From contig NC_081411.1 in NCBI RefSeq assembly GCF_030272615.1, forward strand, positions 161,344,089-161,408,088: a stretch of DNA of 64,000 nt, written 5' to 3'. A program made the translations under genes and the position numbers. Every line of letters starts with the position of its first letter. The stretch's first letter is position 1. The DNA is from Cryptomeria japonica (Eukaryota; Streptophyta; Pinopsida; Cupressales; Cupressaceae). Below are positions 23,481-34,373 of the stretch, one piece after another. The notes below the pieces were generated by a model. That model made no database searches and was not told the DNA's origin. It was given only the letters and a program-made list of their open reading frames with translations.

Positions 23481-24793
23481 CCTATGGGGGAAAAAAGTGT
23501 ATAAAAACATTATCGGCCAATTGAATGCCTAAGTAGATGGAACCACACATCTTACAATCTCTCTGACACTCTTCGTAAGTTATCAAGTTCCGCAGCAATG
23601 TTTCTGTTGTGTCGTCAGCTAATAAATCTGATTCGGCCTGGTTGAAATTCAATAGCAGCCTTCGCTAATAAATCGGCAGTAGGATTATAGTTGCTATGAT
23701 TAGGAGAGAGTTTTGGCCAAGGACGACAAAGTATATCCATGCAGCTGAATTTTGGCACACACCCACTTAGTTGCACATTCATTGGCCATCCACACCGTCT
23801 ATTGTCACTGCTGATATTATAATCTACACAAGAGCCATCAGGTTTGACGGCAATAGCTGAGTCTGGACTTGGATGTGTTAATATATCTTTAATAACCATT
23901 CTGTACAAATCTAATAGATGGTAGGGCTGTTTTAAGATATGTTCCTTCAAGTTTACGCTAAAATCAACATTGAATGGATATCCTCCAAACAATAAACGTC
24001 CTTCCAGCAGTTTAGTTAATTGTTCTACAGCACCTTCATCTGTTCCAAACTCCAAGCAGCAGAGTATAGTTATAAGAACAAATAAAGGAATTTGATTTTC
24101 CAACTTCAGAATGTCCATCTGTATATCCCAAGTCACAGTGTTTTCATGCTTACTATCTTGGAAAACAAGGCTAAAGCAATCTCTTCTTACAATCCACGAC
24201 CTCAAGAATTCAAGAATAAAGCATCCATCCATAGTTAACATCCAAGTTATTGTTTCTTCATCCCATTCAATTACTTCTTCATAACAGTCCCTAATTTTAC
24301 TATCTAACTTTCCAATCTCTGCAATCAATATTGTCACATCTATCTTGAGCCTTGCCAAAAACCTATGAACTGCTTCCACTTTATGTTGATCCATAGCGTT
24401 CATGTTATGAATGTAGGGTCCAAATGATACATAAAAAGGAGCATATGATTCCTTTTTATTAATCATTAAAGATTTAGGCACCCTATAAATGCAAACAGTT
24501 TTAGGCAGTTGTCTAATTTTATACTGAGGTTCGAACATGCATCTTACTTGGATAAGCCATGATTCAGCTAAGGGATTGCTTTGTTTTTAGCCTCCGTCGT
24601 TTACATCTCTACTCTGAATTTCCTGAACTTTGAGTCTGCTACAAGTAGGGATTTCCATTTGAGCCATGCATTCTGTGCATTTAACGTGACAAAGAAATGT
24701 TAGAGAAAAAGACAGACCTTCAATTTCGAAATTAATTGTATCCTCGCAAAACACAGACACAATAAAAATCCAATGCACAAAACCAAAAAACAA
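23480..24793 (-). pseudogene. DUF247 (UPF0481) plant protein, broken
   Basis: This is the only host-type gene relic in the window. DUF247 proteins are plant-specific, usually 400-550 residues with a C-terminal membrane segment; their function is mostly unknown. Reading down the minus strand, a start at 24658 (MEIPTC) or 24793 runs to an in-frame TAA at 24587-24589. The same frame continues: CIYRVPKSL, YAPFYVSFGPYIHN, MDGCFILEFL and DILKLENQIPLFVLITIL are family landmarks. The long frame ends at 23615. A +1 shifted frame then gives the conserved TETLLRNLITYEEC (about 23585-23544), so a shift and a short loss lie near 23630. The C-terminal third with the membrane segment is missing. The longest open part starts at MFEPQY (24538) and would give 307 residues. 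Confidence 0.85.
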
Positions 24794-24958
24794 GCATTGT
24801 TTGAAAGTGTTCTTTTAAAAAGGCTTTTTCTATTTAATTTTTCTTCGAAAAAAGTCTCTAGAATAATATCTAAATATGATTGTATTGAATGCTCTGGTCA
24901 TGTTGAAAAGTCTTATTTTTAAAATACTTTTTTCATTAGATTATAATTAAATACATAA
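24794..24958. other. Upstream flank of the DUF247 relic
   Basis: AT-rich sequence. It would be the promoter side of the relic, but I can place no defined promoter element. Confidence 0.3.
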
Positions 24959-24970
24959 TATGATATTAAT

Positions 24971-25184
24971 AACAGACATTAGGTTTCCCCAATCCATGAG
25001 ATAGAAATCAGTCGCTTCCGAAATAGACTGTGTGTAATTTTTTGCATGAACATTTCGGATCACACTCCATGATCTCACTCTGCATGCATTCTAGCTATTA
25101 CATCTTGATGATGGATCACAGAGTGTGATCCAAAATGTTGAGGCAAAACATTACACATAGTGTATTTCGTGAGCAGCTGATTTC
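24971..25184. mobile_element. Foldback (MITE-like) element with 12-bp flanking repeats
   Basis: Arms of about 75 bases at 25001-25075 and 25113-25187 are inverted copies of each other. Both start ATAGAAATCAG from outside and share CGAAATA, GTGTAAT, TTTTGC and GGATCACACTC. The identical 12-mer TATGATATTAAT flanks the unit at 24959-24970 and 25185-25196, which may be a target duplication. There is no coding capacity. The duplication is longer than the 2-9 bases of most MITE families and overlaps the arm tip by a few bases, so the exact ends are uncertain. Confidence 0.6.
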
Positions 25185-25196
25185 TATGATATTAAT

Positions 25197-25800
25197 GTTT
25201 AAAATCGAACACAAAATATTTATTACTAGCACCTACATTCAAAAGGATTCAAGATATGTGTCAATAGAAAAGTAAAGGTACGACTTAATATACTTTAATA
25301 TTTTAGAATTAATTATATAAGATTATAAATATTTATAGAATCATTATGGTGTAAAAGTTGTGTATTAAATTATTAAAAAGACAATAAATTATTGAAAATA
25401 CATATCACACTTCTATCACACTTATTGTAACTTCTTATATGCATGTAATTTGACTCGAAAATGTCAATCATGAGATCAATTTCATCTTGAGGTCCTAACT
25501 CTTAACAACGGGTTCATATTTATTTATTGGTCTAGTATTCCTATTGAATTCCTATTGTTCTTATTATGTGGGTTTGTTTTATTCTTGTATATGTACTTTT
25601 CTAGAATCTACAACTCTTTCTCATCTAGCTTATCCTTGGACCAAGGTTAAAAGTTTGTACTAGGAATCTCTTTTTCACACACCAAGGTCAATCCTTCCTG
25701 TAGCAAGATGTAAACCTATTCCTAAGAATATTGCAATAGATTCTTGCCACAAAATGTTAGAAAGGGTAAGCTCAAGATTGGACTTAGTAAGCCTTTCTAT
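25197..25800. other. Unclassified sequence
   Basis: No gene, LTR or domain is recognised in this AT-rich stretch. Confidence 0.4.
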
Positions 25801-26290
25801 TTTTTTATAAAATATTTATGTCTTCTATCTTTCTAAATATTTCAAAAGATTCCAATAGTGATGACAAACAAAAAGTAACTATTTATCTTAATAAAGAAAG
25901 ATTTTTAAAATCCACATAAAATATTGACCCAATTAAAGATATTATTTCTGTTATATCCTATAGAATCACCCAAAAACAAAGATGAAATGAAAGAAGAAAA
26001 AAGGAAATTAAAGAAAAAATACTCAAAAGTTTCAATTCAACTGTACAAATGATAATTAGCAATAGGAAAGTCAAAAGTTTAAACCATATTTAAAACAACA
26101 AGTTCCTTTAAAACAAGAAACCATTTGAAGCAATCTTTTTTAGGCTAAAAAAAAAGACCATATAAACTTTAGCAAGAAAGAGATCATTTCTGTCAGAAAA
26201 ATTCAAACCCGAAGCCTCCAGGATATATTTACTCTAAACTTCCCCCACATGTCAAATTGCAACTCAAATGACTTAGTTGTAGTTACCTTA
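25801..26290 (-). mobile_element. LINE 3'-end fragment
   Basis: It aligns with 18310-18760 in the same orientation. Shared landmarks are TTTATCTTAATA(A/G)AGAAAGATTTT, GATGAAA-AAAGAAAAAAGGAAATTAAAG and AACTTTAGCAAGAAAGAGATCATTT. Its low-coordinate edge has a T-rich run (ATTTTTTTATAAAATA), the complement of a LINE A-tail on the minus strand. No 5' part is present, so it is a short 5'-truncated copy. Confidence 0.55.
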
Positions 26291-27006
26291 TAACATGGTG
26301 TCCTAATGGCATGTCTAGCTGATCACTATATCATAAGAACACACAAGAACTTAGAATCAAATGACGCAGCAATACTGATAGGAAGTTCAAAACAGTTACT
26401 ATGGACTTCCTATTTAAACGGTGATAGGAACTATGAACAATTGAACTTATCAAATAGCACTATGTTTACATAAAGACCAGGATACAACATTATCAATTAG
26501 CAATATAGATATTGAATACAAAAACATCAACTTTATTACTACATGTCATATGATGATTACATTCAATGATAGATGTCTATATACAAACATTTTGGCCATA
26601 CACTTGTTTTGTCAGTTTTCTCTCTACATTTCACTATGCCTCTGCAAATCACTAACTATCTTGTACTACTTCTTTGTCTCTAGACACCTTCTCTTCTACT
26701 CTTCACTCTTACGGCTTTGACTGTTGTCTTCTTAGCGACTTATTTCCTTCTTACATTTCCTATCATTATTATACCTTTTATGTGCTTGAGTATCCTATTT
26801 GATTCCTATCATTGTATCCTTCTGCTCACTTATTGTTGGGTTATAACTGGCTCGTATTTACCAACCAACTTTCCCTTTCCATATGACCTCTTGCCCTCTA
26901 TTCAGCCCTCGAACTCGGTTTGCTCCTCTTTTATTCAACTTCTCACTATTTGGTCAATTTTGGCCTCTTTTGTTACTCATTGATCATCACTTCCAACCAT
27001 CCTTCA
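26291..27006. other. Unclassified sequence left of element A
   Basis: Before element A inserted, this joined directly to 51692 onward at the duplicated CTTCA (27002-27006). No domain is recognised. Minus-strand reading is broken. Confidence 0.4.
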
Positions 27007-28598
27007 TGATGGGTTGGCGTTTGGGATAGACTAGCCTAGTCTATGCTCCTGGATCCTTTCCTTGGATCACCTAGTGTTCTCCACACACCCTAGGGTCTCT
27101 AGGACTTCTCTTTGCTTGAGGAATCCCCTGACCATGCCCAATCCACCCACCAATGAGTTATACTACTGCTCGTAAGGTCTCACCTACTCATGAGACTCAT
27201 AAACCCTTACTACAGCTAATAAGGGCTAATCTTGCTCCACACCTTCCAAGGTCTTAGCAAGATTGTTTTAGGTCAGTTTCATGGCCTATCCACCCATTCA
27301 TGAGCCCCCAAGAGGTTTCAAGCATTCAACCCCTTACCGATTGCACTATTTTGTGTTTTTGCCTACTAAATAGGGCTACAAGAAAGAGCCCCTCTTAGGC
27401 CTCCTACCTGGTCTTCTAGGGCTCCATCTCACAAATGATGCACAAACAACCCTAACTCCCAAAATGGACTGCCCATCAATTTGCAAGGGCTCAAGGATTT
27501 TCTAGGTTTTGGGCCTCCTAGTGGCCGTATAGTGCCTAGCATGAATTTTTGGGGTTTTTGAGGGTTTTGTGAGGGTTTTTGGGATCTGCCTGGGTCTCAG
27601 TGAGTACTTTGGGTCTTAGCCACCTTGTTTGGATTGGTGGAGGCTCCTCCTCTACACCATTGATTCTTCAAACACTCCTTTGCACTTCCTCAAAAGGATG
27701 CTCTTCCTACCAACCAACCTTGCTCTTCAAGACCTCTGCACCAACAGCCATTCCTAATCGGGCACTATCTAGTCTCGCCTAGGAATGGTTCTTTGCTTGC
27801 TCTTCCTACATTTTCAAGGATCCTTCTTGCTTGACACTATAATATAGAGTATCCACATCCATTCCCCATGGTTTCATGGTGGCTCCACAATGGGGAATGG
27901 AGTTAAGACTTCATTTACACAATCCTGTCCAAAACTGGATAGTAAGACTACAACTTACAAAATATTTACACACACACTCAACCCGCAAGTAAAAACCTAA
28001 ATTAAATGCTTGAAATGAAAGTATTTACACCATGGAAGATGAACCACATAGTTTTGGAAGTGTCTCAATCCATTAAGATGCTTTTCTACTTCATTCAAAC
28101 TGACTGGTAACAGTTTCACAGTCACAGTTTATTCCTTCTGCTAGGGCCATACAAGATCTGATCTTCAACCCATTGTTTTAGGGTTTGCAAACACTTATAC
28201 CTCTCATACCTTTGTCATTGTGCCAAAGTTAGGGCTTTCAACACACAACAAGGGTCTGTGACCATTTTGGGTGGAAAAGTTGCTTGACAACTTTTAAAAG
28301 TTGTCATGCATCTTTTGAGCAGCTTTACTATTGTTGCTTTGCATGACTCCCAAGCCTATTTTGGGCTATCCTAGGGACATAAACATGCCAATAAGGCCTA
28401 ATGCATACTCCAGGCACACTCAACCTCTCCTGCACAAGAAAATCACAATCTTGACTAATGACCCCTAAGACCTCCTCTAGGACCCTACCTAGGACCTATG
28501 AGCACATGGCTCATTATTTTATGTACAATGGCTTCTAAAGAAGCATAATGCCAACAAAAAAAAGAAAAGAAAGAGTCAGGAAGGGTTCTCCTGCACCA
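27007..28598 (-). repeat. 3' LTR of element A
   Basis: Direct repeat of 50086-51686. The minus strand starts TGGTGCAGGAG (28598) and ends CCCATCA (27007). It contains a 22-bp perfect palindrome at 28285-28306, also present in the 5' LTR. Confidence 0.9.
28285..28306. promoter_or_regulatory. 22-bp perfect palindrome in the A 3' LTR
   Basis: GACAACTTTT is followed at once by its reverse complement AAAAGTTGTC, extended by one T/A pair on each side. The half-site occurs in tandem in the B LTRs. Confidence 0.7.
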
Positions 28599-28615
28599 TA
28601 CTCCCCCTCTGCACA
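28599..28615 (-). promoter_or_regulatory. Polypurine tract of element A
   Basis: The minus strand reads CAGAGGGGGAGTA directly before the 3' LTR start TGGTGCAGG. Element B has the similar AGGGGAGTA at the same place. Confidence 0.75.
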
Positions 28616-28649
28616 CAACTAAGAAATAGAAGAAGGGATGAGAGCCAGG

Positions 28650-31600
28650 TCTATTCCAAGTGCCTTGAACCTACTGTCCTCCACCCATGTAGCTTAAGAT
28701 ACTAGTTGATCTGCCCATTTCACTAAGTGATCCATGTAGATCTGATGTCTATTTTAATTCTTCACCCTTGATTCCAATATCTCCTCTGCTTTAGGCTTCT
28801 TCACCTGTGGTAAGACATTCACATCAAGGTCCTGTAGTACCTTGGCTTGGTTCTCAGTCTGCCCTTCTATCTCACCCTTGTACTTGATCAGGTCAGCAAC
28901 ATTGAAGACTGGTGATATAGCTAAATCTGAAGGCAGGTCAACTTTGTAGACATTCTTACCATACTACGATAGGATTCTACAAGGTCCTACCCTTCTCATC
29001 TGCAGTTTGGTAGGCTTACCTCCTTGCATCCTAGCTTTGCTCAAGTGGACCATCACATAGTCACCCACTTTGAACTGAACTTCTCTCCTTTTCTCATCCA
29101 CTTTGGCTTTTAGTTTTTGAGTGGATTCAAGGATGGTCTTCCTAACCTACTCATGAACTTCCTTGATGGTTTGAGTGAAGTCTTCTGCTTGCCCACTCTT
29201 CATTTCCAAACTACCAAGGTCCCTCAACTCACATACTCCTCTTGGATGTCTACCATAGACAACCTCAAAAGGACTTCTACCAGTGGTTCTATTCACACTA
29301 TCATTATATGCATATTCTACTTGGGAAATGATTAAGTCCCATGTTTGGCCATACTCCTTAGTTAAGCACCTCAACAAGTTGCCTAACACTCTATTGATGA
29401 CTTCAGTCTGACCATCTATTTGTGGATGGTAAGTTAAGCTAAATGACAAGTTGGTTCCTAGTCTCCTCCATAATGTTTGCCAAAAATGACCCATGAACTT
29501 GCTATCCCTATCTGAAGCAATGCTTAAAGGGAGTCCATGAATCCTAACAATCTCCTTGAAGAAGAGATGTGCAACATAGCTTGCATCATGTGTAGTTTTA
29601 CATGGATAAAATGACTCATTTTGGAAAATCTATCCACTACCACATAAATGTTGTCCATACCCATTTTTGTCTTGGGAAGTCCTACTATAAAGTCCATGCT
29701 TATACATTCCCAAGGTTTGTTAGGAACCGGTAATGGTTGATATAAACCGGCATTGCTTGATCCACCTTTGGCTCTTTGGCATACACCACACTGTTCTACA
29801 TATCTTTTCACATCCCTTGGCAACTTTGGCCAATAGTAGTATCTCTGTACTAAATCTAGAGTCTTATTAATTCCAAAGTGTCCACTCAAACTGCCATTAT
29901 GTTTCTCCTGGATGAGGTTTTCCCTCATGGATCCCCTAGGTACACACAACTAGTTACTCTTGAATAAGAGACCATTTTGAAGAGTGTAATTTGCATACTC
30001 ACCATGGAAATGGTTCTCAAACTCTTTGAAAACCTTGTAAGCTGTTGAGAAGTTTGCATCTCCTTCATAGAGGTCTTTGAAACCTTCTATTCCTATGCTC
30101 TACAACTACAACTCTTGAACAATCAAAAACTTCCTGCTCAATGCATCCGCCACCTTGTTAAGTTGTCCCTTCTTATGCTTGATGGTGAAGGTGAAGGATT
30201 GGAGATATTCCATCCATTTTAGATGCCTATTTCTTAGCTTCTCTTGAGTGTTTATGTAACTCAATGCCTGATTGTCTATGAACACTACAAATTCCTTTGG
30301 AAGTAGGTAATGTCTCCATTTCTTTAGAGACTACACTAGTGCATACAACTCTAGGTCATAAGCTGAGTACTTCTTCTTTGCTTCATTAAGCTTCTCACTG
30401 AAAAATGCCACAGGTCTTCCCTCTTGACTCAACACACCACGTACTGCAACTCCACTTGCATCATACTCCAAGGTGAATAGTTTATCAAACGTAGGTAGAA
30501 GAAGGATGGGTTTTGTGGCTATTTCCTATTTCAACAATTGAAATACTTTGTCTGCTTGCTTAGTCCATTTAAACTTAGTTTTAAGTCCCCCCTTAATGGT
30601 GTCAAGGACTGGTGCACATATACCACTAAAATTCCTCACAAATTTCCTATAGAATTGAGCTAATCCATGGGAACTTCTTACCTCAGTCCTTGTTTTAGGT
30701 GTAGGCCAATTCAAGATTTCCTCCACTTTGCTTGGATCCATCTTCAAGGTTCCTTTGGATACCAAAAATCCTAAGTAAACCAGCTCTTGCTTCAAGAAGT
30801 CACACTTCTCTAGGTTGATGGATAGTTTCTCCTCATGCAACCTTTCTAAAACTAACCTCAAATGCTCAAGGTGCTCTTCCTTGCTTCTGCTATAGATGAG
30901 AATGTCATCTAGGTACACTACCACAAATCTACCTATGAAGTCTTTTAACACCTCATTCATCAACCTCATGAAGGTGCTTGGAGCATTAGTAAGCCCAATT
31001 GGCATCACAAGCCATTCATACAATCCATCTATAGTTTTAAAAGCAGTCTTTCACTCATCACCCTCCTTGATTCTAATCTAGTGATAACCACTTTTAAGGT
31101 CTAGCTTGGTAAAATACATAGCCCCTCCTAAACAATCCACTAGATCCTCTATTCTAGGAATAGGAAACCTGTACCTTATTGTTATCCTATTGATTGCTTT
31201 TGAGTTAGTGCAAAGTCTCCACTTACCTCCTTTTTTTGATGCTAGCACTACCAGGACTGCACATGGGCTGATGCTCTTCTTAATCAGTCCTTGTTCCAAT
31301 AACTCCTGCACTTTCCTTGCTACTTCCTTATTCTAATCAGGTGTGAGCTTATATGTAGCCTTGTTAGGTAAGGATGCACCAGGAACAAAGTCAATTTGAT
31401 GGCTTATAGACCTTCGTGGTGGGAGTGTTGCTGGTGCTCCATCACTCACTATATCCTTATACTCTTGCAACATTTGTTTGACTTCCTTAGGTATTTCTAC
31501 CTGCAACTTGTCTGCTTCCTCCTTTGGTTTCACAAAGATGGCACACTTCACTATCTCCTCCTCATGCAGCAAATTCAAGAACTCTTTACCAGTAGCCATT

Positions 31601-31741
31601 AAAACACTAGGTGTTTTTGAAGTTCCCTCTTCATCCTTTGTAAAAGACTAAATCTTGAAGGTCTTTCTATCCTTCTTGAATGATATGGAATTCTCCTCTC
31701 CATTATAGATCACCTTCCTATCAAATTGCCAGGGTCTTCCT
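28650..31741 (-). pseudogene. pol: Element A pol: protease end, RT, RNase H, integrase, chromodomain
   Basis: Minus-strand Ty3/gypsy pol, decayed. From high to low coordinate: the protease end (GRPWQFDRK, about 31740-31710); the pre-RT linker with LPPRRSISHQIDFVPGASLP (31333-31599); RT with WRLCTNSKAINRITIRYRFPIPR (about 31230) and [12 protein letters not shown] holding the catalytic D-D pair (about 30900); the RNase H region with LEYDASGVAV and VVFIDNQALS (30480-30270); the integrase zinc part with H-x-H and CGVCQRAKG (about 29790); and the integrase core with SMDFIVGLP (D, about 29700) and GQTEVINR (E, about 29410). After VGDYVMVHLSKA comes a chromodomain-like HQIYMDHLVKWADQLVS (about 28760). 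There are stops at 31333, 31078 and 30526, several more near 30000-30500, and a shift near 29600. Most similar in this window to element B. Confidence 0.85.
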
Positions 31742-32091
31742 CGGTGCAGGAGCACCTGAGCACCTGAATGCTCAAATCCTAGCAGGTATAACATTTTATT
31801 GCAAATTAAGAATGTGTGTTTATTTTATGCTTCTAATAGGTTTAATAGGTTTGTTTTGGGGTGTAATAAGGCTTGGAACTCATTTGTGTTTAAGAGTTTC
31901 AAAGATTTTTGTTTTTTTGCTCGGTAGGATAAAAATTGTCAATTTTGGGTCCAAATGAGCATTTTTGAATTTTTGATGTTGGAAAGCCTTGAAAGGAATT
32001 GGAGCATGTTTATTTAGTGTTTCTAGATGATTTTGAGTCATTGGTTTGAGTGCCAAGTCACCGGGAGTCAAAATGCAACTTTTTGAGCAAC

Positions 32092-32122
32092 AAAAGTTGT
32101 CAAAAGTTGTCAAAAAGCTGTC
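32092..32122 (+). promoter_or_regulatory. Tandem AAAAGTTGTC repeats in the B 5' LTR
   Basis: AAAAGTTGTC at 32092-32101 and 32102-32111 is followed by a variant (AAAAAGCTGTC) at 32112-32122. An inverted CAACTTTT lies 8 bases upstream (32076-32083). The 3' LTR has the same arrangement at 46296-46326. The 10-mer is the half-site of the palindrome in the A LTRs. Confidence 0.6.
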
Positions 32123-32209
32123 AAAAAGTGAAAAAAATGATTTTTGGTGGTTTTGGTTAGTTCCAGCCTGTACCTATCCATACAAAGGCTTCAACAAGTT
32201 GGCACATGT

Positions 32210-32219
32210 ATAAAAACCA
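32210..32219 (+). promoter_or_regulatory. Candidate TATA box in the B LTR
   Basis: TGTATAAAAACC occurs here and at the same place in the 3' LTR (about 46410). A second candidate, TATAAAACC (33311), also exists, so the start site is not decided. Confidence 0.35.
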
Positions 32220-34033
32220 TGTTCCAATCATTGTATGGGCAGTTTACATTGGAAAAATAAGAAAAATACTTGTTTTGCTCTTATTTTCTGTGAGTTTTAA
32301 CTAGTTTTCTACACTTTTTAGAGTACAGTCCGTACCATGGCTCCATGAGTCTGTACTGCTCCTATTTTTGGTTGATTTGATCTTCTTTGATGTTTTAGTA
32401 GTGATTGGAACAAGTTTTAGTTGAAGTATTTTTGAGTAAAGCATTGTTTTGTGGTTCCAATGGAAGAACATTCCTGGTCCAACTGATTTCTTCAAAGTCT
32501 CTTCATCCATGGCTTTGAGGAAATTTGTTGGATCCTCTGTACATACTGTACCATACATTTATTTTCTTTTTCTAGCAATGCACAAGTGTTTATAAGCCCA
32601 TGGCAAGTGTGTGAAGTGAGCAACTTGGCTTGGGTATTCTTAAATTTGTTTGAATGGTACTTTGCTATTCATAGCACTGTACTTTGAAGTGTTGAAGAAG
32701 AATCAAGTTGATAAGAGTCTTCATTGTACTTTACCATCCTTGTCTCTCTCATGACTTGGTTGGTGGCAAGAAACAAAGGTGTAATCAGATTGTAAAAACA
32801 GTGAGTCACTGTTTCATTAGATAAAACCTCATTGCCAACCTCCCAAATGGTTAGTGTGAAATGAGGGATTCCTCTTTTATGAAAAATGGAAATGTGTTTG
32901 AAAATAGTTTCAATGTGAAGAAGATAGATTACACATTTTGATTGTAAAGGACCTAAATAAGGATCCTAAAAACAGTGTATTCTTTGTCACAGTCACATAA
33001 TGTTTTTATGATTTATGTCATCCTTTAAGTACTCAACTCATTAAGATCTTTGAAGAGGTTATGTGCACTATTCTATCATGCCATTTATACCTTCTTGCAG
33101 GCCAAGGACAACATGAATAAACAGGTCAAACAGAGAGATTAAAGTTGTCACAGTTTCTAAGACTGTGAAAGTGCAGTAAGGCGGATAAGAGACCAACAGT
33201 CATAAAAAAACCCTTTCATACTTGCATTATTGCAACTATTTTCAAGGAATTATTGCATTCATATGTGATATATTTTCATTGTACTTACGTTATTAACGTT
33301 AAACAAAGCATATAAAACCTTGAAAACATCGCTGTCCCTGTTTTTGGACTGTTATTTCTGAGAAAATGCAGCAGTATGATAACTATTTGATAAAATGTCA
33401 ATATTAGAAGATGAGGTTTAAGTCCTTGGGAGTGTTTGGTATATGTGTAAGCAAGGTTTGAAGCATTTAAATTGGTCTATTATCATGAGGAAGACTTGTA
33501 AATTGCAAACCCTCACTAGAAACCTCAAAAACCCTTGAAAATTGCACATTTTGTGGGACAGCACTAAAACAGTCCATACAGTACTTGCCATAGCAAAAAT
33601 CCTTGAGATTTCAATATAAAATGACCACCTCTCCAAGGGTTTGTTATGAAGTTTAGCAGGTTGAACAGGGTGAACAAATTTCATTAAAAATTAGGGCTAA
33701 TTCTAGTAGCCTTTTTGGAGCAAATTTGACAATTTTATGAAATCAGTAAGGAAGGAGAAGTAAATGATTGTTTCAAATCGTCAAAACTAATCAGTTAAGA
33801 CCTGAGACACCCTACTATAAGCTCTATATGATTGCATTAAGTCATTTGACCAAAATGACCACTTGAACCTAGAAGTTGCCTTGAGTAAACCATCGTTCTT
33901 TGCATCCAATTTGGATATTTTCACCATTGAAGGGTAAAGGAAAGTCATCATACTTTGTAGACATGTTTAGATGCTCAGTCAACACATTAATATGATTTAA
34001 ATCCTTAAAGGTGCAAACAAGGTTAGGTAAACC

Positions 34034-34261
34034 ATGGTTCTCCAACAATTGCCCATTCGAAGAGAGGAGATTCAGCCAGTTGGACAACCAAACTTGTTCA
34101 TTTTTGGTGACACACAAGAGGACCTCATTTCAGACTTGAATGCCTTAGCATGGAAGGTTAGGAGGAGTGATGTCCAATACAATAGGGTGCAAACAATTTT
34201 GAATAGAGAGGAGGAGATAGGAGAAAGGTTTGGAAGAATCCCATTTGTGCCTAGGGATTGA
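34034..34261 (+). CDS. Small ORF inside the B 5' LTR, unknown product
   Basis: A 75-codon ORF lies about 70 bases before the LTR end and 113 bases before the gag ATG, in a different frame from gag. The 3' LTR carries the same ORF at 48238-48468 (76 codons). The copies differ by one in-frame 3-base indel after codon 9 and one two-base codon change (Ile to Val), so both stay open. The product is charged and of ordinary composition (GDTQEDLISDLNALAWKVRR in the middle), with no signal peptide or membrane segment. I recognise no domain. If transcription starts upstream, it would act as an upstream ORF in the genomic RNA. Chance persistence between recent LTR copies is the alternative. Confidence 0.4.
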   Translation: MVLQQLPIRREEIQPVGQPNLFIFGDTQEDLISDLNALAWKVRRSDVQYNRVQTILNREEEIGERFGRIPFVPRD

Positions 34262-34331
34262 TTGCACATTGAGAACAAAGCCCACCAAGCTTAGAAGAAG
34301 ACTAACTTCTCTCTCTACCTCCTCATCATAG

Positions 34332-34343
34332 TGGTATCAGAGT
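34332..34343 (+). promoter_or_regulatory. Primer binding site of element B
   Basis: TGGTATCAGAGT starts three bases after the LTR end and matches the initiator-Met-tRNA complement. Confidence 0.9.
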
Positions 34344-34373
34344 CAATTCAGATTTGGGTTGAGAGATTAGCAT

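Larger units (their letters stand above)
31742..34328 (+). repeat. 5' LTR of element B
   Basis: Direct repeat of 45946-48535, ending CCTCATCA. Its first base is C where the 3' copy has T. It contains tandem AAAAGTTGTC half-sites, a TATA-like box and a small ORF near its 3' end. Confidence 0.92.
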
